This document shows positions 8,263 to 15,936 of a DNA stretch of 64,000 nucleotides, piece by piece; the first letter of the stretch is position 1, and each line of letters begins with the position of its first letter. A program made the position numbers and the translations under genes. The notes beneath the pieces were generated by a model. The model searched no databases. It was not told where the DNA came from and saw only the letters and a program-made list of their open reading frames with translations. Origin of the DNA: an uncultured Eubacteriales bacterium. GTDB taxonomy: Bacteria > Bacillota_I > Bacilli_A > RF39 > UBA660. The stretch lies in NCBI GenBank assembly GCA_905188025.1, contig CAJJKI010000001.1, positions 62,001 through 126,000 of the forward strand, written 5' to 3'.

Positions 8263-8880
8263 TCCTTCAAATCTATTAATTTTAGTACCCAATTTATAAA
8301 ACTTTTCTTCATACTCTGTCATTATATTACTTTCATCTAAACAATTTAAATCGTTAGTCCTACTAATTATTCTATATCCATATTCCTTCAAACTATCTAA
8401 TGAATAGTTAAATAATGGTAAATTATCTGTCTTCATAACAATTCTCTCTCTACCCTTAAATATTTTATCATATATATTTAAAAATATTGGACTAGTAAGT
8501 CTTCTCTTACTATGTCTATCTTTAGGCCAAGGATCAGAAAAATTTAAATATATTGTATCTATTTCTTTATCAAATACTTCTCCTAATCTCTTAGCATCCA
8601 TTCTTATTATCTTTAAATTATTTAATTCTAATTCATTAGATTTTTGTATAGCTCTAACTATAACACTATCATACTTCTCTATCCCTATAAAATTAATATT
8701 AGGGTATCTCTTAGCATTCTCTATAATAAAATTCCCTTTACCCATACCTATTTCTATATATATAGGATTATCATTATCAAATACTCTCTTCCATTTACCT
8801 ATATATTCATAAGGATTATCTATATAATACTTCCCTTTAATAATTATCTCATTAGCTCCTTTAACATTCTTAAGTCTCAT
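8251..8880 (-). CDS. trmB: tRNA (guanine-N7)-methyltransferase TrmB
   Basis: 209 residues, normal size. SAM-binding motif EIGMGKGNFI at about 41-50, followed by FIGIEKYDSV. The TrmB signature FSDPWPKDRHSKRRL lies at about 113-127 and the C-terminal TEYEEKF at about 188-194. It methylates N7 of G46 in tRNA. Start ATG at 8880 with GGAAGGTGAATT. It is monocistronic, with its own terminator. Confidence 0.95.
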   Translation of the reverse strand: MRLKNVKGANEIIIKGKYYIDNPYEYIGKWKRVFDNDNPIYIEIGMGKGNFIIENAKRYPNINFIGIEKYDSVIVRAIQKSNELELNNLKIIRMDAKRLGEVFDKEIDTIYLNFSDPWPKDRHSKRRLTSPIFLNIYDKIFKGRERIVMKTDNLPLFNYSLDSLKEYGYRIISRTNDLNCLDESNIMTEYEEKFYKLGTKINRFEGIKD

Positions 8881-8975
8881 AATTCACCTTCCATATACTT
8901 AGTATAAATAATTTTTATCATTAAGTCAATTAACAACTTCTATTAATTAGCATATAATATATCGGAAGTGATTAT

Positions 8976-9197
8976 ATGAACTTATATGATTTTAATAATA
9001 ATTATCCCCCTACTCAAAACCCTATGATGAATAATAATCCTATGATGAATAATATGCTCCCTCAAGATATTAATTATAAGATTAATGAATTAGAAAATAG
9101 AATTAAAAAGATAGAACTTCGTCTTAATAGATTAGAATCTTCTCTTGATAATAATTCTAATTATAATGAACCAGATACTAATCTTTATATGATATAG
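8976..9197 (+). CDS. Small Asn/Met-rich coiled-coil protein in coat operon
   Basis: 73 residues, first gene of a plus-strand set leading to the CotJ genes. The N-terminus is rich in Asn, Pro and Met, with a repeated NPMMNN unit. Residues about 32-58 form a short coiled coil (INELENRIKKIELRLNRLE). Start ATG at 8976 with CGGAAGTGATT. Low complexity and position suggest a spore-coat or coat-assembly protein. That is inference; I know no characterised homologue. Confidence 0.6.
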   Translation: MNLYDFNNNYPPTQNPMMNNNPMMNNMLPQDINYKINELENRIKKIELRLNRLESSLDNNSNYNEPDTNLYMI

Positions 9198-9251
9198 GCC
9201 ATTATCTATACAACTTATACCCATTATCATAATATATCACTAGGAGGAAAT

Positions 9252-9707
9252 ATGAATAATAATTTTTATGAAATACCAAGTAATTGGTATAATGAATTTA
9301 ATACTACATTTAATCCTACTGATATTTATAAGTCTAATACTACTAGTACTATCCCTGAATTATCTAATCCTAAAACTGCTCTAGATCGTGGTAATCTATT
9401 CAATAATTTATATGATCCATATAAAAACTATCAATATCGTAGATTAAATCCATCTAATAAAAAGGAGGAATTATTATATAGTGTATTAAGTTATCTATTT
9501 ACTCTTCAAGAGTTAGATCTATATCTTGATATATATCCTAATAATCAAAATATGATTAATCTATATAATAATTATCTAAGTGAATATAATAAATATTTAC
9601 TTGAATATGAAAAGAATTATGGTCCTATCTCTTTAGATAGTCCTTATTTAAAAGGTAATAGTTGGCTATGGTTAAAAAGTCCTTGGCCATGGGAGGGAAC
9701 AAGATAA
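9252..9707 (+). CDS. cotJB: CotJB spore-coat protein with CotJA-like N-terminal extension
   Basis: 151 residues. Residues about 72-148 are CotJB: LLYSVLSYLFTLQELDLYLD, then a DUF-type helix pair, KNYGPIS and the terminal WLWLKSPWPWEG. Residues about 40-60 (ALDRGNLFNNLYDPYKNY) resemble the CotJA motif (RGTxFxxLxxPY), so the gene may be a CotJA-CotJB fusion; CotJB alone is normally about 85-90 residues. Its TAA overlaps the cotJC ATG by one base (TAATG), so translation is coupled. In B. subtilis the cotJ operon is made in the mother cell under sigma-E. Confidence 0.85.
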   Translation: MNNNFYEIPSNWYNEFNTTFNPTDIYKSNTTSTIPELSNPKTALDRGNLFNNLYDPYKNYQYRRLNPSNKKEELLYSVLSYLFTLQELDLYLDIYPNNQNMINLYNNYLSEYNKYLLEYEKNYGPISLDSPYLKGNSWLWLKSPWPWEGTR

Positions 9708-10264
9708 TGTGGAAATACGTTAAAACATTACAGTACCCTATCAATATCAAGAAAAAAGATTTAAAGATGGCTAAATATCTCATCACTCAGTATGGCGGCG
9801 CCAACGGCGAACTAGCAGCAGCATGGCGTTATCTTAATCAAAGATACACTATGCCAGATGATAAAGGTAAAGCTCTCTTAACTGATATTGGTACTGAAGA
9901 ATTAGCCCATGTAGAAATGATTTCTACTATGGTATATCAACTAATGAAAAATGCTACTCTTGAAGAATTAAAAGAAGCTGGCCTTGGCCCTCACTATGCA
10001 GAACATGGCTATGCATTATATCCTACTGACGTAAATGGTGTTCCTTTCACTGTAGCATATTTTGCTGCTACTGGTGATCCTCTAGCAGACTTATCCGAAG
10101 ACATGGCTGCTGAACAAAAAGCTCGTGCTACTTATGAAAATCTAATCAATCTTACTAAAGATCAAGATGTCATTGATGTCTTACTATATCTAAGGCAAAG
10201 AGAAATCATTCACTTTAATCGTTTCAAAGAACTATATGATGAATATAAAGAAAAAGGTTATTAA
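9707..10264 (+). CDS. cotJC: CotJC, manganese-catalase-like spore-coat protein
   Basis: 185 residues from the ATG at 9707. The longer frame from 9662 would overlap cotJB and lacks the conserved MWKYVKTLQYPINI start. Family: Mn catalase. Likely dimanganese ligands are E35, E65, H68, E136 and H169, judged from GELAAAWRYLNQR, GTEELAHVEM and REIIHFNRF. CotJC is part of the outer coat and may remove peroxide. The gene is less AT-biased than the rest of the window, using more C-ending codons (GGCGGCGCCAACGGC), which may mean high expression. Confidence 0.93.
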   Translation: MWKYVKTLQYPINIKKKDLKMAKYLITQYGGANGELAAAWRYLNQRYTMPDDKGKALLTDIGTEELAHVEMISTMVYQLMKNATLEELKEAGLGPHYAEHGYALYPTDVNGVPFTVAYFAATGDPLADLSEDMAAEQKARATYENLINLTKDQDVIDVLLYLRQREIIHFNRFKELYDEYKEKGY

Positions 10265-10268
10265 CCAC

Positions 10269-10303
10269 TTAAAAACTGTATAGCAATCTATACAGTTTTT
10301 TTA
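10269..10303 (+). terminator. Intrinsic terminator of the cotJ operon
   Basis: AAAAACTGTATAG pairs with CTATACAGTTTTT, followed by T residues, immediately after the cotJC stop. Confidence 0.9.
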
Positions 10304-10309
10304 TATTCA

Positions 10310-11251
10310 TTATCTAACACTAGCACGATATGCACCAGAAGTATAAGAACCATCATTCATATATTCTTCATATGTTTCTTTAAATCCAGCTATACCACTT
10401 TTAATTGATTCACCTAAAGCCTTACCAAATCTAACTACTTTATCTTTCATTCTAGCAATTAAATTCTTATTAACATTAGCTTGAATCATATGTCTACTTC
10501 TAAATTTTAATATACCTCTTTTAGCTTTAAGTTTATTAATTCTAGCTTGTGTTAACTTTTCATTAAATGCTACCTTAATACCTAATCCTTTAGATATTAA
10601 ACTCTTATCACCTAATAAATTACCTTTAATCTCACCTAAAGTCTCTCTCTCAGTATTAAGTTTATCTATTTCTTCATCTCTCTTAGCTATCTTCTCTTCA
10701 TTCTTATTCTGTCTTTCAATATCCTTAGTATTAATTCTACCAAGATATTCTCTTAATTTTTGTTCAGTAGCCTTATTAACTATCTTTCTTTGTTTAGCAG
10801 CTATCTTTCCTTGTTTAGTTTTTAATTTTTCAATTCTACTTTCTAAACTCTTATTAACTGAACTAACTGTTTTTCCTGATCCTAAAGAGCTTACTCTATC
10901 CTTTAGTTCGCTAATATTACCAATCTTTTCCTCAATAGATGCATTCTTTTCCATACTACTAGTTAACTTATCACTATACTTACTCTCTTCACCAAAAGTA
11001 TCTTCTCCATAGAATACAGCTTTATCTTCACTATCAAGATCTTTCATTCTATCAATCTCAGTAGTAATATTATCTCTAGCTTTCTCTATATCTTTAAGAA
11101 CTACTTCTACATTACTCTTAAGTTTTTCATTAGTATTTTCATTTTCAATAATACTCTTTAAGCTACTAATTCTCTCTTCTAGTATTTTCTTAGTCTCTTC
11201 AAATCTTTCTATAATTTGCTTATTTAATTCTTTAATTAATTCTTGTTCCAT
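10310..11251 (-). CDS. Long coiled-coil protein, unknown
   Basis: 313 residues, highly charged (Lys/Glu/Arg), with predicted helix and coiled coil through most of its length (about 1-70 and 95-270). No signal peptide or membrane span. The C-terminal ~50 residues (KALGESIKSGIAGFKETYEEYMNDGSY...) are less charged and include a Gly/Ala-containing amphipathic stretch. Start ATG at 11251 with AGGGGGATAAAA. It follows the small DUF1292-like gene and may be co-transcribed with it from the promoter at 11568-11595. I do not recognise the family; a structural or scaffold role is only a guess. Confidence 0.65.
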   Translation of the reverse strand: MEQELIKELNKQIIERFEETKKILEERISSLKSIIENENTNEKLKSNVEVVLKDIEKARDNITTEIDRMKDLDSEDKAVFYGEDTFGEESKYSDKLTSSMEKNASIEEKIGNISELKDRVSSLGSGKTVSSVNKSLESRIEKLKTKQGKIAAKQRKIVNKATEQKLREYLGRINTKDIERQNKNEEKIAKRDEEIDKLNTERETLGEIKGNLLGDKSLISKGLGIKVAFNEKLTQARINKLKAKRGILKFRSRHMIQANVNKNLIARMKDKVVRFGKALGESIKSGIAGFKETYEEYMNDGSYTSGAYRASVR

Positions 11252-11265
11252 TTTTATCCCCCTAA

Positions 11266-11496
11266 CTATGAAATAAGTTCATTAATTCTTTCTTTGACTA
11301 ATTCCATTTCACGACTATCCTGAATAGTTTCAAGTGCAAATGTACTATCATCTTCTAGTAATATAGATGCATACATATCATCCCCTATAGTATACAAAAT
11401 ATATTCTTTATCTGTATTTTCAGGAGAAAATATATCTATTACATCTATTGTTAATCCTTCTCCATTTTCACTAATTACATTTAACTTAGTATCCAT
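11266..11496 (-). CDS. DUF1292-like small acidic protein
   Basis: 76 residues from the ATG at 11496, chosen for its AGGAGTTATAAAG binding site; the longer frame starts at 11535 without a site. Pattern: a beta-rich acidic protein with KEYILYTIGDDMYASILLEDDS and a C-terminal helix, like the DUF1292/YrzB family found near the Holliday-junction resolvase gene yrrK in Bacilli. Function unknown. The window holds a second member of this type at 15686-15928, again directly before a large coiled-coil gene. Confidence 0.6.
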   Translation of the reverse strand: MDTKLNVISENGEGLTIDVIDIFSPENTDKEYILYTIGDDMYASILLEDDSTFALETIQDSREMELVKERINELIS

Positions 11497-11567
11497 CTTT
11501 ATAACTCCTCTCATCCTATGATAAAAGTATAACATGATAATACCTATAAGTCAAAAGAATTACTAAT

Positions 11568-11595
11568 ATTATACTTATTTTTTTAATTTTGTCAA
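11568..11595 (-). promoter_or_regulatory. Predicted sigma-A promoter for 11496/11251 genes
   Basis: Minus strand: TTGACA at 11595-11590, 16-base spacer, TATAAT at 11573-11568. Confidence 0.65.
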
Positions 11596-11613
11596 GTATT
11601 TGTTCGTATTTAC

Positions 11614-11868
11614 TCACTCATCCATATTGCATACATATATCTTACCAGCAGTACTAATTAGTGGTTTTAAATCAATTTTCTTCTTTATATAATTACTAGT
11701 AGTATCACTATTAACAGTAAATACTACATTAGTTTTATCATTTTCATCATTAATCCACAACAATAAAGCCAATGTTGATCCTCCTACCAAAGTAATCAAC
11801 ATGGCTACAAGTAAAATTACAACTAAATTTTTATGTCTACTAATATTATTCTCTTTATAGCCCCCCAC
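11614..11868 (-). CDS. Small exported protein, possibly a truncated remnant
   Basis: 84 residues with one strong span (about 15-38: LVVILLVAMLITLVGGSTLALLLW), then WINDENDKTNVVFTVNSDTTSNYI. The span with LVGGSTLALLLW followed by N-rich beta sequence resembles the start of TasA/camelysin-type (SipW-dependent) exported proteins, which normally continue for 150 or more residues. This one stops after another ~45 residues. The start would be a GTG at 11868 with no clear ribosome binding site. I think it is a decaying fragment, but a real short membrane protein is possible. Confidence 0.35.
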   Translation of the reverse strand: MGGYKENNISRHKNLVVILLVAMLITLVGGSTLALLLWINDENDKTNVVFTVNSDTTSNYIKKKIDLKPLISTAGKIYVCNMDE

Positions 11869-11946
11869 TATCTTATTATATTATATTATGTCAAATCTAC
11901 CTAGAAAAGTCCATGGCAAAAAGTCCATTTTAAAATTTTCTCTATC

Positions 11947-11968
11947 AAAAAAAGACCACTATAGGTCT
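11947..11968 (-). terminator. Intrinsic terminator of pnp
   Basis: Minus-strand AAGACCTATAGTGGTCTT hairpin followed by T7; the stem contains the pnp stop codon. Confidence 0.85.
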
Positions 11969-14157
11969 TCTTCTTTCTCTTGAGTTTTAACTTCTTGATG
12001 CTCTTCTTTTCTAGGTCTATTTCTAAGAAGTACTTCTTTTCTTGATAAGTTAAGTTTACCTTTCTTATCATATCCAGTAGCTATTGCTAATACTTCATCT
12101 CCTACTTTAACAATATCACTAGTTTTATTAACTCTATTAATATCTAATTGAGATATATGAATTAATCCTTCACATCCAGGCCATACTTCTACAAAAGCTC
12201 CAAAGTCTTGAATATCTACTACACGACAGTTATATACTTTACCAATCTCTACTTCACGAGCAATATTTTCAATTCTCTCACGAGTCTTATCAATAACTTC
12301 TTGATCCATATGATATATCATTACTCTACCATCATCTTCTAGATCAACTTTAACAGCTTTATCATCATTAACAGACACAACTCCACTACATTCTTGAATA
12401 ATCTTTGTGATCATTTCTCCTCCACGGCCAATAACGTCTTTAATCTTATCAGGATTAATCATAAAGATACATGTCTTAGGAGCATATTTAGATACTTCCT
12501 TACGAGGTTCAGAAATTTGTGCTTGAATAACGTCTAATATTTCCATACGAGCTTTCTTTGCTTGTGCTAAAGCTTCTTTTAATATCTCTTTATTTATTCC
12601 ACTAATCTTTATATCCATTTGAAGTGCTGTAATACCATCTCTAGTACCTGCTACTTTAAAATCCATATCTCCCAAATGATCTTCAAGTCCTTGAATATCA
12701 GTAAGTACTGTATACTCTTCACCACTAGTAATAAGTCCCATCGCAATACCAGCAACTGGCTTTCTAATAGGAACTCCTGCTGCCATCAAAGCCATGCACC
12801 CTGCACAAATAGTAGCTTGACTAGATGATCCATTTGATTCAAGTATTTCAGATACTACTCTTATCGTATAAGGAAATTCTTCTTCAGAAGGAATTACATA
12901 AGATAATGCTCTCTCTCCCAAAGCTCCATGTCCAATCTCTCTTCTACCAGGACTTCCATATCTTCCAGTTTCTCCTACTGAAAATGCTGGGAAATTATAG
13001 TGAAGCATAAATCTCTTCTCATCTTCAATACCAAGTCCATCTAATATTTGATGCTCTCCTAAAGCTCCAAGAGTTACTGTAGCTAAACTTTGAGTTTGTC
13101 CTCTAGTAAATAAAGCACTACCATGACATCTTGGAAGTAAATCAATTGCTGTAGATAATGGTCTAATCTCATCCATTCTTCTACCATCAGCTCTAGTCTT
13201 CTCAAGTACTGTTATATTTCTAAATATTTCATATTCAATATCACTAAATACCAACAATACCTTAGTAATAAGTTCCTTATATTCATCAGGTTTCATTTCA
13301 TCTTCATATAATTCTTTATACTTATTAACCAAATCTTCCTTAACCTTATCAAGAGCTTCATACTTCTCTATCTTATCAAGTATTCTTAAAGATGAATCTA
13401 TTCTATCACGACAAAATTCATCTACTTCACTTCTAAGTTCTGGACTAATCTCTAATCTTTCATATTCCATCTTAGGTTCTCCAATAGCTTGAATAATTTC
13501 TTCCTCAAATGAAATAAGTTCTTTAATAGCTTCATGTCCAAACATTAAAGCCTCTAACATATCCTCTTCAGATACTTCATTAGCTCCTGCCTCAACCATA
13601 TTAATAGCTTCACGAGTACCAGCTACTGTTAAATCTAAATCAGATACTTCAGCTTGTTCAACAGTAGGATTAATTACAAATTCACCATTAACTCTTCCTA
13701 CCTTAACAGCTGCTACAGGTCCATTAAATGGAGCCTTACTAATAGATACACTAAGTGAAGATCCAAATAAAGCCGTAAGTTCAGGTGAATTATCTTGATC
13801 AACTGATAAAACTGTATTAACTATTTGTACTTCATTCCTAAAATCTTCAGGAAATAAAGGTCTTAGTGGTCTATCAATCATACGAGCTGCAAGAGTAGCA
13901 GCATCAGTAGGTCTACCCTCTCTCTTAATAAATCCTCCTGGTATCTTTCCTACAGAATATAATTTTTCATTATAAAGTACCATTAAAGGAAAGAAATCAG
14001 ATAACAAATTAGCATTATTAGATACAACAGTAGTAGATAATATTACTGTATCTCCATATCTAACAAGTACTGCACCATGTGCTTGTTTAGCAACCTCTCC
14101 ATGTTCTACAATTAATTCTCTTCCCCTGAAATTAAATTTAAACACTTTTTTTTCCAT
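11959..14157 (-). CDS. pnp: Polyribonucleotide nucleotidyltransferase (PNPase)
   Basis: 732 residues, full length. Two RNase PH domains (about 10-220 and 315-540) are separated by a helical domain, followed by KH (about 555-615, [13 protein letters not shown]) and S1 (about 620-690, [23 protein letters not shown]). It degrades RNA 3' to 5' using phosphate. The core signatures [21 protein letters not shown] and the second-core [10 protein letters not shown] are present. The acidic tail ([15 protein letters not shown]) is typical. It lies 62 bases downstream of rpsO with a terminator between them, as in most Bacilli. Confidence 0.97.
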   Translation of the reverse strand: MEKKVFKFNFRGRELIVEHGEVAKQAHGAVLVRYGDTVILSTTVVSNNANLLSDFFPLMVLYNEKLYSVGKIPGGFIKREGRPTDAATLAARMIDRPLRPLFPEDFRNEVQIVNTVLSVDQDNSPELTALFGSSLSVSISKAPFNGPVAAVKVGRVNGEFVINPTVEQAEVSDLDLTVAGTREAINMVEAGANEVSEEDMLEALMFGHEAIKELISFEEEIIQAIGEPKMEYERLEISPELRSEVDEFCRDRIDSSLRILDKIEKYEALDKVKEDLVNKYKELYEDEMKPDEYKELITKVLLVFSDIEYEIFRNITVLEKTRADGRRMDEIRPLSTAIDLLPRCHGSALFTRGQTQSLATVTLGALGEHQILDGLGIEDEKRFMLHYNFPAFSVGETGRYGSPGRREIGHGALGERALSYVIPSEEEFPYTIRVVSEILESNGSSSQATICAGCMALMAAGVPIRKPVAGIAMGLITSGEEYTVLTDIQGLEDHLGDMDFKVAGTRDGITALQMDIKISGINKEILKEALAQAKKARMEILDVIQAQISEPRKEVSKYAPKTCIFMINPDKIKDVIGRGGEMITKIIQECSGVVSVNDDKAVKVDLEDDGRVMIYHMDQEVIDKTRERIENIAREVEIGKVYNCRVVDIQDFGAFVEVWPGCEGLIHISQLDINRVNKTSDIVKVGDEVLAIATGYDKKGKLNLSRKEVLLRNRPRKEEHQEVKTQEKEEDL

Positions 14158-14177
14158 ACATTACCTCTTTTCTAAAA

Positions 14178-14209
14178 AATAAAGACACCCAAAAAAGAGT
14201 GCCTACTTT
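14178..14209 (-). terminator. Intrinsic terminator between rpsO and pnp
   Basis: Minus-strand AGGCACTC pairs with GGGTGTCT around a six-T loop and is followed by a T-rich run. Some readthrough into pnp is likely, as in other rpsO-pnp loci. Confidence 0.75.
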
Positions 14210-14219
14210 AATCAATAAA

Positions 14220-14489
14220 TTACTTTCTAAGTCCTAGACTCTTAACAACTTCACGATATTTCTTAACATCGTTCTTAAGTAAGTAGTTAAGTAAACTTCT
14301 TCTCTTACCTACTTTAATTAAAAGTCCTCTTTTAGAATGTTTATCTTGTTTATTATTATTTAAATGTTCTGTTAAAGCATTGATTTCTTCAGTTAAAATA
14401 GCTATTTGAACTTCTGGAGATCCAGTATCTTTTTCATCTCTAGCATATTTCTTAATAATCTTGCTTTTAGTTTCTTTAGTTAAAGCCAT
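14220..14489 (-). CDS. rpsO: Ribosomal protein uS15
   Basis: 89 residues, normal length. Diagnostic stretches are [17 protein letters not shown] and DKHSKRGLL, which contact 16S rRNA helix 22 and the central three-way junction, and RRSLLNYL. It binds early in assembly of the small-subunit central domain. Start ATG at 14489 with GGAGG seven bases upstream. A stable stem-loop lies in its leader (14517-14562). S15 autoregulates in many bacteria, so this is a likely control site. Confidence 0.97.
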   Translation of the reverse strand: MALTKETKSKIIKKYARDEKDTGSPEVQIAILTEEINALTEHLNNNKQDKHSKRGLLIKVGKRRSLLNYLLKNDVKKYREVVKSLGLRK

Positions 14490-14516
14490 TCTATTTCCTC
14501 CTTTATATTTATTTCA

Positions 14517-14562
14517 CCTATATCCTCGTATACGTAAGGAGTACGTTACACCAAGACATAGG
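14517..14562 (-). promoter_or_regulatory. Structured rpsO leader, candidate S15 autoregulatory element
   Basis: On the minus strand CCTATGTCTTG pairs with CGAGGATATAGG, and an inner stem ACGTA/TACGT closes a five-base CTCCT loop. The structure ends about 27 bases before the rpsO start. S15 leaders differ widely between phyla, so this is called from structure and position, not from a matched family. Confidence 0.5.
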
Positions 14563-14628
14563 AACATATTAATAATACACTATTTTTAAATATTATGCAA
14601 GTCTTTTCATAAAATTTCTCTATATTCA

Positions 14629-14662
14629 AGAAAAAACTCCATAAACTAAGTTTATGAAGTTT
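14629..14662 (-). terminator. Intrinsic terminator of rplM-rpsI
   Basis: Minus-strand AACTTCATAAACT pairs with AGTTTATGGAGTT, then T residues. Confidence 0.85.
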
Positions 14663-14674
14663 AATAACCAAATC

Positions 14675-15100
14675 TTATCTCTTAGAGAATTGTGGAGCTC
14701 TTCTTGCAGCTTTAAGTCCTGGTTTCTTTCTTTCCTTACTTCTAGGATCTCTAGTAACCATTCCTGCACTCTTAAGTACTTTACGATAACTATCTTCATT
14801 CTTTTCATTTTCTTTATCATACTCAAGTAAAGCTCTTGTAATACCTAATCTAATAGCACCAGTTTGTCCTGAAAAACCACCACCAGTAACATTACAATCA
14901 ATATCAAATGTTTCTAAATTGTTAGTAAGTTCAAGAGGTTGTTTTAAATCCATAACTAATACTTCAAATGGCATATATTCATTTACATCTCTACCATTTA
15001 CTGTAATCTTTCCACTTCCTGGTACAAGTCTAACTCTAGCAACAGAACTTTTTCTTCTACCAGTTCCTAAAAATACTCTACTATTATCTTTCTTTGCCAT
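14675..15100 (-). CDS. rpsI: Ribosomal protein uS9
   Basis: 141 residues. The family core is [45 protein letters not shown] and the basic tail [17 protein letters not shown], whose last residues reach the ribosomal P site. It has an N-terminal extension ([10 protein letters not shown]) and an internal acidic insert (ENEKNEDSY), slightly longer than the usual 130. Two bases separate it from the rplM stop, so the two are one operon. Confidence 0.97.
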   Translation of the reverse strand: MAKKDNSRVFLGTGRRKSSVARVRLVPGSGKITVNGRDVNEYMPFEVLVMDLKQPLELTNNLETFDIDCNVTGGGFSGQTGAIRLGITRALLEYDKENEKNEDSYRKVLKSAGMVTRDPRSKERKKPGLKAARRAPQFSKR

Positions 15101-15102
15101 AA

Positions 15103-15540
15103 TTATTCTCTCCCTACCTTAATTTCTTTTGGTTGTTGAGCCATATGTGGATGTTCACTACCTTCATATACAAATAATTTCTTATACATTTGTCTTCCTA
15201 ATCTATTATGAGGAAGCATACCTTTAACTGCTCTTTCAACCATTTCTACTGGATAACTTTCAACCATTTCCTTAGCTGTTCTTTCTCTAAGTCCACCAGC
15301 ATATCTACTATGATCATAGTATTTCTTTCCAGTTAACTTATTTCCAGTTAATAATACGTCTTTTGCATTAATAATTATGATATAATCACCACAATCAATG
15401 TGAGGTGTATAAGTAACTTTATGTTTACCTCTTAACATTGATGCTGCTTTTGCTGCTACTCTACCTAATGCTACGTCTTTAGCATCGATAACATACCAAT
15501 TTCTAGCAACAGTTTCTTTACTTTGCATAAATGTTTTCAT
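15103..15540 (-). CDS. rplM: Ribosomal protein uL13
   Basis: 145 residues, full length. Signatures are [42 protein letters not shown] and [18 protein letters not shown]. An early 23S rRNA binder of the large subunit. The start at 15540 follows GAAGGAG at a rather long 11-base spacing. It is the first gene of the rplM-rpsI operon, with a perfect promoter at 15636-15664 and a structured ~95-base leader. Confidence 0.97.
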   Translation of the reverse strand: MKTFMQSKETVARNWYVIDAKDVALGRVAAKAASMLRGKHKVTYTPHIDCGDYIIIINAKDVLLTGNKLTGKKYYDHSRYAGGLRERTAKEMVESYPVEMVERAVKGMLPHNRLGRQMYKKLFVYEGSEHPHMAQQPKEIKVGRE

Positions 15541-15630
15541 TTATTTTTTATCTCCTTCGTTTATTTTTGATTTATCTTCATGTCCTTCGTGTTCCCAATA
15601 CGAAAAACAATCCAATATAAAATGTACCGA
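15541..15630 (-). promoter_or_regulatory. rplM leader with alternative pairing, candidate L13 leader
   Basis: In the transcript a TTTTTCGT segment is followed by two copies of ACGAAGGA, one about 10 bases later (pairing TTCGT/ACGAA around 15586-15604) and one forming the ribosome binding site (15552-15560). The same TTCGT can pair with either copy, so the leader could switch between an open and a hidden ribosome binding site. L13 leaders are a known Firmicutes motif; I cannot confirm the family match here. Confidence 0.5.
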
Positions 15631-15635
15631 TTATG

Positions 15636-15664
15636 ATTATATTAAATATTTATCATTTTGTCAA
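15636..15664 (-). promoter_or_regulatory. Consensus sigma-A promoter of rplM-rpsI
   Basis: Minus strand: TTGACA at 15664-15659, 17-base spacer, TATAAT at 15641-15636. Both hexamers match consensus perfectly. Confidence 0.85.
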
Positions 15665-15665
15665 G

Positions 15666-15688
15666 AAAAAATGCCAAAATTGGCATTA
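15666..15688 (-). terminator. Intrinsic terminator before rplM promoter
   Basis: The palindrome ATGCCAATTTTGGCAT at 15686-15671 followed by a T run. It overlaps the stop codon of the 80-residue gene and ends the 19502-15686 unit. Confidence 0.8.
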
Positions 15689-15928
15689 ATCTTTCACAAA
15701 TAATGGTAATATCTCCTTAAGTTTATCTTCTCCAAGTACTTCATCTAGATATATTTCTCCATCTTTATAAGTAGCTACTACTATTTTATAATTATCTTCT
15801 ATATCAGTTCCTTCTTTATTTACTTGTGCTATATAGTAGTATTCTTTATCATCTTTCTCTACTTTATCAACTACTAAATACTCTTCATTATTACCTAAAG
15901 TTATAATTTTATTTAATTCTAATTTCAT
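15686..15928 (-). CDS. Small DUF1292-like protein
   Basis: 80 residues, beta-rich and acidic, with NNEEYLVVDKVEKDDKEYYYIAQVN and a C-terminal helix LKEILPLF. It is last in a probable three-gene unit after two large coiled-coil genes; only eight bases separate it from the 627-residue gene. RBS GTAGGAGGATAT. A similar arrangement (DUF1292-like next to coiled coil) occurs at 10310-11496. Function unknown. Confidence 0.6.
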   Translation of the reverse strand: MKLELNKIITLGNNEEYLVVDKVEKDDKEYYYIAQVNKEGTDIEDNYKIVVATYKDGEIYLDEVLGEDKLKEILPLFVKD

Positions 15929-15936
15929 ATATCCTC

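Noticed and set aside
9662..9706. Longer start for CotJC
   Set aside because: The extra 15 residues overlap CotJB and are not part of the family; the ATG at 9707 fits TAATG coupling.
14626..14826. 66-codon frame inside rpsI
   Set aside because: Shifted-frame shadow of a ribosomal protein gene.
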